Assembly (NCBI RefSeq): GCF_021601625.1
Contig: NZ_BQHR01000012.1
Span: 62,001 to 126,000, forward strand
Direction: 5' to 3'
Length of the DNA stretch: 64,000 nucleotides
Origin: Pseudomonas paraglycinae
GTDB lineage: Bacteria > Pseudomonadota > Gammaproteobacteria > Pseudomonadales > Pseudomonadaceae
Shown: piece after piece, positions 57,327 to 64,000 of the stretch
Position numbering within the stretch: position 1 is the first letter of the stretch
How the letters are laid out: every line of letters starts with the position of its first letter
The notes under the pieces: model-generated
What the model was told of the DNA's origin: nothing
What the model saw: only the letters and a program-made list of their open reading frames with translations
Database searches by the model: none
Made by a program: the position numbers and the translations under genes

Positions 57327-58121
57327 CTAGCGCCTTTTACGCGAATCGATGCGAATCCACGTCGGCGCGTGGTCGCTGGCATGCGGTTCGTTGCGCACCC
57401 AGGCATCCACACCGGCCTCGTGCAGATAAGGGCTCAGCTTTGGATTGAGCAGCAGATGGTCGATCCGCAGCCCGGAGTTCTTCTGCCAGTGTTGGCGGAA
57501 ATAATCCCAGAAGGTGTACAGCCGATCTTCGGGATACAGATGCCGCAAAGAGTCCGTCCAACCCTGATCCAGCAGGCGCTGATAGCACTCGCGGCTCTCC
57601 GGTTGCAACAACGCATCCTTGAGCCACGAACGGGTGTTGTAGATATCCAGATCGGTAGGCACCACGTTGTAATCGCCGGCCAGTACCACCGGATGATCGC
57701 TGCTTTGCAAATCCCGGGCGTATTTGATCAGGCGTTCGAACCAGGCCAGTTTGTAGTCGAACTTCGGCCCCGGTTGCGGGTTGCCATTGGGCAGGTACAG
57801 GCACCCCACCAGCACTCCATGCACCGCCGCTTCGAGGTAGCGGCTGTGTTTATCGTCGGGATCGCCGGGCAGGCCGCGCCGGCTCTCCAGCGGTTGCGTA
57901 TCGCGGGCAAGAATCGCCACGCCGTTCCATGACGCCTGGCCGTGCCAGATAGCGCCGTAACCGGCGGCCTCCAGATCGGCGGCAGGAAACGCGCTGTCCA
58001 CCAGTTTCAGCTCCTGCAAGCAGACGATGTCCGGCTGCTCGCGCCTGAGCCATTCCAGCAGATTCGGCAGTCGAGCCCGCAGGCCGTTGACGTTGAACGT
58101 GGCAATGCGCATTTTTTTCAT
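57327..58121 (-). CDS. xthA: Exodeoxyribonuclease III family AP endonuclease
   Basis: A 264-residue metal-dependent nuclease of base excision repair. Active-site motifs are in order: ATFNVNGLRARL, VCLQELKL (metal Glu), AGDYNVVPTDLDIYN (catalytic Asp/Asn), GLRIDHLLLN and the final ASDHAPTWIRI (catalytic Asp-His). I chose the ATG at 58121; another ATG three codons later is possible. Pseudomonads often have two ExoIII-type proteins; this one resembles the XthA/ExoIII branch, and the symbol is a family-level choice. Confidence 0.92.
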   Translation of the reverse strand: MKKMRIATFNVNGLRARLPNLLEWLRREQPDIVCLQELKLVDSAFPAADLEAAGYGAIWHGQASWNGVAILARDTQPLESRRGLPGDPDDKHSRYLEAAVHGVLVGCLYLPNGNPQPGPKFDYKLAWFERLIKYARDLQSSDHPVVLAGDYNVVPTDLDIYNTRSWLKDALLQPESRECYQRLLDQGWTDSLRHLYPEDRLYTFWDYFRQHWQKNSGLRIDHLLLNPKLSPYLHEAGVDAWVRNEPHASDHAPTWIRIDSRKRR

Positions 58122-58239
58122 CGTCCGGTTTCCTGCCATTGACCGATAAAAACTGTGACATCCGCCCACCGCGACGGTTGCGTCTGATCCATCCAGTACG
58201 GCGTAATAAGCCCTCGCCCGATCCGCCGAGAATCCCCAT

Positions 58240-58827
58240 ATGCAAACCACGTTGCAAGGCCAGGGAATCGTTCTGCGCCCGCTTCAATACACCGACGCCG
58301 ATGCCCTGCTCCACGCGGCTGCCGACGGGGAACTGTGGAACCTCACGGTCACCGTGGTGCCGTCGGCCACCACCGTCGACGCTTACCTGAAAAAGGCCCT
58401 CGACGGCCGTGAGGCTGGGACGGTCATGCCGTTTGTCATCGTGCTGAAGGAAACCGGCGAAGTGATCGGCTCGACCCGCTTCTGGAAGATCGACCCGCTC
58501 AACCGCAAGCTGGAGATCGGCAGCAGCTGGATTTCGGCACGTTTTCAGAAGACCTTCGTCAACACCGAGGCCAAGTACCTGATGCTGCGCCACGCCTTCG
58601 AGGTGCTCGATTGCGTGCGCGTGCAGTTCACCACCGACGAAAACAACCAGAAATCGCGTAATGCGATCCTGCGGCTCGGCGCGCAACAGGAAGGCATCGT
58701 CCGCCACGAACGCATCATGCCGGACGGCCGCAAGCGCAACTCGGTGCGCTTCAGCATCATCGATGACGAATGGCCGCAAGTACGCCTGAACCTGGAACGC
58801 AAACTGGCGGATTACGGCCTGCACTGA
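58240..58827 (+). CDS. GNAT-family N-acetyltransferase (RimJ-like)
   Basis: A 195-residue acetyltransferase of the Acetyltransf_3 type: GIVLRPLQYTDADALL at the start, GSTRFWKIDPLNRKLEIGSSWISARFQKTFVN in the middle and FTTDENNQKSRNAILRLGAQQEGI in the acetyl-CoA/motif B region. Such proteins often acetylate the N-terminus of ribosomal proteins, but that is not shown here. It is divergent from the ExoIII gene, with a 118-base shared upstream region. Its stop lies 4 bases from the convergent mechanosensitive channel gene. Confidence 0.9.
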   Translation: MQTTLQGQGIVLRPLQYTDADALLHAAADGELWNLTVTVVPSATTVDAYLKKALDGREAGTVMPFVIVLKETGEVIGSTRFWKIDPLNRKLEIGSSWISARFQKTFVNTEAKYLMLRHAFEVLDCVRVQFTTDENNQKSRNAILRLGAQQEGIVRHERIMPDGRKRNSVRFSIIDDEWPQVRLNLERKLADYGLH

Positions 58828-58831
58828 ACGG

Positions 58832-60274
58832 TCAGACGCGATTGCGCAGCCATTGCAGGAAACCTTTCTTCGGCGCAGCTACCGGCGTTTCTTCGGTCAG
58901 GGATTGCGCCTTGTGCAGACGGAAATCGAGCAGCGCCTGCATCGCGTCGTTGATGTCGTGACGGGCGTCCAGGCACGGCTTGAGATAAGACTTCTCGATG
59001 CGGTACAGCGCGCAGAAAGTCTTGGCGGAGAAGTCGGCCGGCAATGATGTATCGGACAGAATCCCCGCCTCGCCGATCACTTCGCCCGGGCCCATCCGCC
59101 CGGACTCGAACGGTGTGCCGTGGCGTTTGAGCGTCACCGAGACCACGCCGGATTCGATGATGAACAGGTGATCGCTGACCTCGCCGCCCGCGAGGATCAT
59201 CTCGCCGGCACGGAAAGTCTGCAGGTTCATGTTCTGGCTGAAGGTTTCTTTCTCCTCCTGACGCAGGGTGGAGAAAATCGGCGAGCTGTCGAGCAACGCC
59301 CGTGGCCTTGAGAGATTGCTCGGCACGCCAGGCTCATCGCTCGACAGCAGATTGACCCCGGACGCTTGCAGGTGTCGGTACGCCAGGTCGAACAGCTGAT
59401 TGCGCACCACACGTTTTTCACTCATCGAGGCGACAAACCCGCTGATTTCATATTCGGTGCCGGCACTGCTGGAGTTCTTCAGCGCAACGCTCGGCGCGGG
59501 GCTCTCCAGCAATTGGCGGCAACCCTGCATCGCCCGCTCCAGGGCATCAATCACCGAGCTGGGCCGAGCATGGGGACTGACCTGCACGCTGACGGCAACC
59601 CCGAACATATTGCTCGGCCGGCTGAAGTTGATGATCTTGGCCTTGGCCGCCAGCGAGTTGGGAATCACCGCCATGCTGCCCTGACTGGTTTGCAGCCGCG
59701 TGGCGCGCCAGTCGATGTCGGTGACCCGGCCTTCGGTGCCGTCGATGGAGATCCAGTCATCCAGTTGATAAGGCTTGGTGGTGTTGAGCACGATCCCGGA
59801 AAACACGTCACTCAGGGTACTCTGCAACGCCAGACCGACGATGATCGCCAACGCCCCGGACGTCGCCAGCACGCCTTTGACCGGCAGGTCCAGCACGTAG
59901 GCCAACGCCGCAATGATCGCAATCAGGAAGATCACCGCGCCCAGCAGATCCTGCAACAACCGCCCGGTGTGCCCGACCCGCTGCATCATCACCGCGCCGA
60001 TCAACACCGTCAGGGTGCGCGCGCCGAACAGCCACCAGCCGATCTGCAGCCCGGTCGCCGCCAGGTGCAACGGCACGTTGTCGGCCCACGGCGCAGGCTC
60101 CATCGGATTGAGCCCTTCGTTGAACAGCAAAATGCTGAACAGGGCAAAAATCAGTACCCGCACCAACAGTTTCCACGAACTGCCGTGGGAGCTGATCAGA
60201 CGCCACAGACCGAGATCGATCAGGATCAGGATCAAGGCGCAAAACAACGGATGATCGGTGAGCAGAGACAGCAT
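58832..60274 (-). CDS. Mechanosensitive channel (MscS family) with cyclic nucleotide-binding domain
   Basis: A 480-residue inner-membrane protein. Five or so membrane helices occupy the first 190 residues, ending with the pore-lining helix and MscS signature GLALQSTLSDVFSGIVLN and the following beta-domain (DDWISIDGTEGRVTDIDWRATRL). The C-terminal third is a cyclic nucleotide-binding domain with FRAGEMILAGGEVSDHLFIIESGVVSVTL and GPGEVIGEAG, lacking the full phosphate-binding arginine pattern as far as I can judge. Such fusions are known as bacterial cyclic-nucleotide-gated channels and often lost stretch gating. I chose the ATG at 60274 with GGAG upstream. Confidence 0.9.
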   Translation of the reverse strand: MLSLLTDHPLFCALILILIDLGLWRLISSHGSSWKLLVRVLIFALFSILLFNEGLNPMEPAPWADNVPLHLAATGLQIGWWLFGARTLTVLIGAVMMQRVGHTGRLLQDLLGAVIFLIAIIAALAYVLDLPVKGVLATSGALAIIVGLALQSTLSDVFSGIVLNTTKPYQLDDWISIDGTEGRVTDIDWRATRLQTSQGSMAVIPNSLAAKAKIINFSRPSNMFGVAVSVQVSPHARPSSVIDALERAMQGCRQLLESPAPSVALKNSSSAGTEYEISGFVASMSEKRVVRNQLFDLAYRHLQASGVNLLSSDEPGVPSNLSRPRALLDSSPIFSTLRQEEKETFSQNMNLQTFRAGEMILAGGEVSDHLFIIESGVVSVTLKRHGTPFESGRMGPGEVIGEAGILSDTSLPADFSAKTFCALYRIEKSYLKPCLDARHDINDAMQALLDFRLHKAQSLTEETPVAAPKKGFLQWLRNRV

Positions 60275-60374
60275 CAAACAACTCCGACAGGGGCCAGTCG
60301 CGAGAAGATCGCACAGATTGGGCTCAGTGTAGGAGTAATTGATTTGGCGGGATGAGCGCCACCGAACGCGCTCG

Positions 60375-60408
60375 AAAAAAACCGGCAGGCGCACGTGGCA
60401 CCTGCCGG
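60375..60408 (-). terminator. Terminator downstream of the pirin gene
   Basis: A perfect 8-base GC-rich stem (60382-60389 with 60401-60408) with an 11-base loop, followed on the minus strand by seven T residues. Confidence 0.88.
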
Positions 60409-60413
60409 GATTT

Positions 60414-61280
60414 TCAGCCGTGCATCTGGCCGAAACGGCCGGACTGGAAGTCGGCGAAAGCCTGATGGATTTCCTGCTCGGTGTTCATCACGAACGGGCC
60501 GTGGCCGACGATCGGCTCGTCGATCGGCTCGCCGCTGAGCAGCAGCACTACCGCGTCCTGGCTGGCTTCGAGGGTGATGCGATCGCCATCACGCTCGAAC
60601 AGCGCCAGTTGCCCTTCGCGCATCGACTCCACACCGTTGATCTGTACCGAACCCTTCAATACCACCAGCGCGGTGTTGCGGCCTTCGTGCAGATCGAGCG
60701 TAAGCAGCTTGCCGGTGTTCAGGCGCAGGTCCCACACGTCGATTGGCGTAAACGTGCGGGATGGGCCCTTGTGACCGTCGAACTCACCGGCGATCAGGCG
60801 CAGGCTGCCGGCACCGTCCTTGAGCGCGATATTCGGAATCTCACTGTCCAGAATGGTCTGGTAACCCGGCGCGGCCATTTTGTCCTTGGCCGGCAGATTC
60901 ACCCACAGCTGCACCATTTCCAGATTGCCGCCGGTTCGGGCGAAGTTTTCCGAGTGGAATTCCTCATGCAGGATTCCGGAAGCCGCCGTCATCCACTGCA
61001 CATCGCCCGGGCCGATGGTGCCGCCACTGCCAGTCGAGTCGCGGTGCTGCACTTCGCCTTCGTAAACGATGGTCACGGTCTCGAAGCCACGGTGCGGATG
61101 CTGACCCACGCCACGGCGTTCGGTGGTCGGGGTAAATTGCGCCGGGCCGGCGTGGTCCAGCAGCAGGAACGGACTGATGTGCTTGCCCAGGTTGTCGTAG
61201 GAAAACAGGGTACGCACCGGAAACCCATCGCCGACCCAGTGGCCGCGAGGGCTGGTGTAGAGACCGATCAGGTTTTTCAT
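60414..61280 (-). CDS. Pirin-family protein
   Basis: A 288-residue bicupin. The N-terminal cupin holds the metal ligands in GVGQHPHRGFETVTIVYEGE and HRDSTGSGGTIGPGDVQWM, followed by ASGILHEEF with the last His/Glu. The C-terminal cupin lacks ligands. Bacterial pirins of this type have quercetinase activity or bind central metabolic enzymes. GGAG lies before the ATG at 61280. It stands alone. Confidence 0.93.
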   Translation of the reverse strand: MKNLIGLYTSPRGHWVGDGFPVRTLFSYDNLGKHISPFLLLDHAGPAQFTPTTERRGVGQHPHRGFETVTIVYEGEVQHRDSTGSGGTIGPGDVQWMTAASGILHEEFHSENFARTGGNLEMVQLWVNLPAKDKMAAPGYQTILDSEIPNIALKDGAGSLRLIAGEFDGHKGPSRTFTPIDVWDLRLNTGKLLTLDLHEGRNTALVVLKGSVQINGVESMREGQLALFERDGDRITLEASQDAVVLLLSGEPIDEPIVGHGPFVMNTEQEIHQAFADFQSGRFGQMHG

Positions 61281-61501
61281 GGTGGACTCCGTCATCAGGT
61301 TGATCATGGAGCGATCATAAATTCGCCACGCATTTAGTACTAGTCAGCCAAAACCGTCCTCATCGTTCTATTGGTGGAACGATACCGATTGCGGTGATTC
61401 GTGACTTCCAGTCAACAGTACTTTGCCCCGACAGCGGTTTTTCCCAGGGAATCAGACGCGGATACTTCTGCCCATTCCCACTGCAACCCTGGAGTTCCTG
61501 C

Positions 61502-62305
61502 ATGTCTGTTCCCGCTTTCGGTCTTGGTACGTTTCGCCTGCAAGGTCAGGTGGTCATCGATTCGGTGAGCACTGCCCTTGAACTCGGTTACCGGGTCATC
61601 GACACCGCTCAGATCTACGAAAACGAAGCCGACGTTGGCGAGGCCATCGCTGCCAGCGGCATCGCCCGTGAGAAGCTGTTCATCACCAGCAAGATCTGGA
61701 TCGCCAACTTCGCCAAGGATCGCTTGATCGAAAGCCTCAAGGAGAGCCTGCAAAAACTGCAGACCGATTACCTCGACCTGACGCTGATCCACTGGCCGTC
61801 GCCGGAAAATCAGGTGCCGGTCGAAGAATTCATGGGCGCGCTGATGGAAGCCAAACGCCTGGGCCTGACCCGACAGATCGGCGTGTCCAACTTCACCATC
61901 GACCTGATGAAACAGGCGATTGCTGCGGTCGGCGCGGAAAATATCGCTACCAATCAGATCGAATTGCACCCGTACCTGCAAAACCGCAAGGTTGTCGAGT
62001 TCGCGCAAAGTCAGGGCATCCAGATCACGTCGTACATGACTCTGGCCTATGGCGAAGTGCTGAAGGATCCGCTGATCGTGCAGATCGCCGAGCGTCTGCA
62101 AGCCACCCCGGCGCAGGTCACCCTGGCGTGGGCGATGCAATCGGGTTACGCGGTGATTCCGTCGTCGACCAAACGCGCCAACCTGCAAGGCAACCTCGAC
62201 GCCACGGCGCTGATCCTGAGCGACGCCGACATGGCGCGGATCGCCACACTGGATCGCGGCCATCGCCTGACCAGCCCCAAAGGCATCGCGCCGCAGTGGG
62301 ATTGA
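61502..62305 (+). CDS. dkgB: 2,5-didehydrogluconate reductase / aldo-keto reductase
   Basis: A 267-residue NADPH-dependent aldo-keto reductase. The catalytic tetrad is visible as [13 protein letters not shown] (Asp and Tyr), ITSKIWI (Lys) and TLIHWPSP (His). The cofactor-binding end is [16 protein letters not shown]. The length and motif [13 protein letters not shown] match DkgB of E. coli. I chose the ATG at 61502 with TGGAG upstream. It ends 4 bases before the convergent kinase gene's stop. Confidence 0.93.
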   Translation: MSVPAFGLGTFRLQGQVVIDSVSTALELGYRVIDTAQIYENEADVGEAIAASGIAREKLFITSKIWIANFAKDRLIESLKESLQKLQTDYLDLTLIHWPSPENQVPVEEFMGALMEAKRLGLTRQIGVSNFTIDLMKQAIAAVGAENIATNQIELHPYLQNRKVVEFAQSQGIQITSYMTLAYGEVLKDPLIVQIAERLQATPAQVTLAWAMQSGYAVIPSSTKRANLQGNLDATALILSDADMARIATLDRGHRLTSPKGIAPQWD

Positions 62306-62309
62306 CCGA

Positions 62310-64000
62310 TCAGGCCTGAAGCTGCTGCGCGAGGTCGTGCATGGCCACGCGCAGCAATTCGATGGCGGTCGTCAATGCCGCTTCGGGCTCATCGTCACGG
62401 CAAGCCTGTTCGAGCACCCGACACGCCGAAACCACGCGTTCGGCACCGATCATGTGCGCCCCGCCTGTGACGTGATGCGCCAGATCACGTAAATCTGCGC
62501 GATCACTTTTACGGCCCGAATCATCCAGACGCTTCAGGTCGATGCGCAGACTATTCAGTACTTCCTCACGCAATTGCCCGATCAGCGGGTTGTCCGCACC
62601 CGCCAGTTGCAACAGCGCACTCAGATCGAATTCGGCCACTGCCGGATCGTCTACGCTCTCGACTGGCGCTCCCCCGGATGCGGCGGCCATCAGCGCCTGG
62701 CTCAATTCACGCAGCAGCACCGGCTTGAACAGGCAATCGTCCATCCCGGCCGCCCGGCATCGCTGCTTTTCTTCCATTTGCGCATTGGCGGTAAATCCGA
62801 GGATCAGACAGGGCGCCCTGCCCGTCGCGGCCTCTTCCTGACGCACCGCTCGCGTCAGCTCGTAACCGTTGAGCCCCGGCATGTTGCAGTCGCTGATCAG
62901 TGCATCGAAGGCGTGCCCGCGCCAAAGCGCCAGCCCCTCCTCACCGCCACCGGCGTCAAAGGCACGATGCCCGAGTTCACTCAACTGCCGACACAGCAGC
63001 AGGCGATTCACCGGATGGTCATCCACCACCAGCACGCTCAGCGAATTAACCATCGTCGCCGCTGGCGCCGGCGCGGCCTCTTGCACAAGCGGCGCCAGCA
63101 CCGGCAGTTCCATTCGCAGCATGACCTGAGTGCCCCTTCCCGGTTCGCTGGTCATCCACAAATCACCGCCCATCATCCGGCACAGGTTGCGGCTGATAAC
63201 CAGCCCCAGACCAGAACCTCCATGCGCCACAGACTGATGATCGCCGACCTGCACAAACGGGCGGAACAACCGCTGCTGATCCTCGGCGCTGATCCCTCGG
63301 CCACTGTCTTCGATGATCACGCCCGCTTCAATCAGCCCGTCCTGTTCGCCGAACACGCGCAGGCGCAGGCTCACCTCGCCGTCCTCGGTGAACTTGATTG
63401 CATTGCTCAGCAGGTTCGACAGCACTTGTTTGAACCGCAGGGGATCGAGCATCACCACGACGTTGCTGCGCTCATCCATTTCTACATGCCACAACAATTG
63501 TTTCTGCCGGGCCAGGCCTTCGAAAATCCGACACACCGACGCCACCACTTCATGCAGATTGACGCGCTCGGGGGCCAGTGACAGATGCCCGGACTCGATG
63601 CGTGCGATGTCGAGAATATCGCCGATCAATGCCAGCAGTTGCTGCCCGGCGCTGGACGCCACCTCGATCGCCTGGCGATCGGTCACGCCTTCATCGGCAC
63701 GCTTGAGGGCCAGTTCGAGCATGCCGATCAGGGCGTTCATCGGTGTGCGGATTTCATGGCTCATGGTCGCCAGAAACGTGCTCTTGGCGCGATTGGCTTC
63801 ATCGGCTGCGTCCTTGGCCTCCTGCAATTGCCGTAGCCATTGCTGGCGCTGGCGGATCTGCCGACGCTGAAAGCCGATCCAGCCCAACGCCAACAGCAAC
63901 AGCCCTGCCGCCACTGCAAACCCGCGCAGTATTTGCGTTTGATGACGCTGCCAATAGCTGTCTTGCAGCACCACGTTACGACTCCAACGCGCGACCAGTC
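62310..64000 (-). CDS. Hybrid sensor histidine kinase (BvgS/EvgS-like), C-terminal part
   Basis: The reading frame is open to the right edge, so the N-terminal part, probably periplasmic sensor domains, is missing. In order on the minus strand: one membrane helix ([21 protein letters not shown], near 63890-63930), a short coiled coil, the HisKA domain with the phospho-His in [18 protein letters not shown] (near 63750), and the ATPase domain ([32 protein letters not shown]). A receiver domain follows, with Asp in [16 protein letters not shown] (near 62890), and then an HPt domain with its His in [15 protein letters not shown] (near 62480). This is a full phosphorelay; the partner response regulator lies outside the window. 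Confidence 0.93.
   Translation of the reverse strand, partial: LVARWSRNVVLQDSYWQRHQTQILRGFAVAAGLLLLALGWIGFQRRQIRQRQQWLRQLQEAKDAADEANRAKSTFLATMSHEIRTPMNALIGMLELALKRADEGVTDRQAIEVASSAGQQLLALIGDILDIARIESGHLSLAPERVNLHEVVASVCRIFEGLARQKQLLWHVEMDERSNVVVMLDPLRFKQVLSNLLSNAIKFTEDGEVSLRLRVFGEQDGLIEAGVIIEDSGRGISAEDQQRLFRPFVQVGDHQSVAHGGSGLGLVISRNLCRMMGGDLWMTSEPGRGTQVMLRMELPVLAPLVQEAAPAPAATMVNSLSVLVVDDHPVNRLLLCRQLSELGHRAFDAGGGEEGLALWRGHAFDALISDCNMPGLNGYELTRAVRQEEAATGRAPCLILGFTANAQMEEKQRCRAAGMDDCLFKPVLLRELSQALMAAASGGAPVESVDDPAVAEFDLSALLQLAGADNPLIGQLREEVLNSLRIDLKRLDDSGRKSDRADLRDLAHHVTGGAHMIGAERVVSACRVLEQACRDDEPEAALTTAIELLRVAMHDLAQQLQA

Overview
The window is about 60% GC and looks like a chromosomal segment from the Pseudomonas fluorescens group. 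The indicators are a DUF1654 gene in front of endA, an RsmE-type CsrA homologue, FimV, metZ (direct sulfhydrylation of O-succinylhomoserine), and a long gene order metZ-purF-cvpA-SPOR-folC-accD-trpF-truA-fimV-asd paralogue-asd-leuB-methyltransferase-leuD-leuC that, as far as I recall, is shared with P. aeruginosa. I see no phage, plasmid, insertion sequence or CRISPR array. Most of the window is core genome, with small accessory insertions.

Layout. 1-4.3 kb: tail of a glutaminase-asparaginase, a probable LexA-controlled DUF1654-endA operon, a siderophore-interacting protein, a SPOR lipoprotein, rsmE and a small membrane protein. 4.3-12.1 kb: a GNAT acetyltransferase, tRNA-Val(GAC), a PuuB-like oxidoreductase, and a four-gene operon for a periplasmic, Tat-exported molybdenum hydroxylase (large subunit, 2Fe-2S subunit, tri-haem cytochrome c, XdhC). 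12.5-12.9 kb: a tRNA-Val(TAC)-Asp-Asp operon. 13-31.2 kb: the housekeeping block for methionine, purine, folate, fatty acid, tryptophan, lysine/threonine and leucine synthesis, with fimV and a methyltransferase embedded. 31.3-41 kb: a LysR regulator divergent from leuC, a five-PAS GGDEF-EAL protein, and an HscC-type Hsp70 gene facing a J-domain/DUF805 gene and a DUF1266 gene. 41-47 kb: the heat-shock gene ibpA with a sigma-32 promoter and a ROSE-like RNA thermometer, dusC, a TetR-hydrolase-thioesterase group, a tandemly duplicated tRNA Ala-Glu cluster and gltX. 47-54 kb: an EmrAB-type efflux pair, uvrB, an aromatic aminotransferase, two tiny convergent genes and tRNA-Asn. 54-64 kb: an NCS2 purine/uracil permease, an orphan BrnA-type antitoxin, nat, an ExoIII-family nuclease gene, a second GNAT gene, an MscS channel with a cyclic-nucleotide-binding domain, a pirin, dkgB and the 3' part of a BvgS-like hybrid kinase that runs off the right edge.

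The parts most worth a second look are the split HscC/J-DUF805/DUF1266 chaperone module, the LexA box ahead of DUF1654-endA, the orphan BrnA preceded by a BrnT-like stub, the Asd paralogue that has lost its catalytic cysteine, the strong heat-control elements at ibpA, and a 54-bp near-identical repeat present twice. I found no clearly unprecedented multigene system. The chaperone module is the best candidate for undescribed biology.
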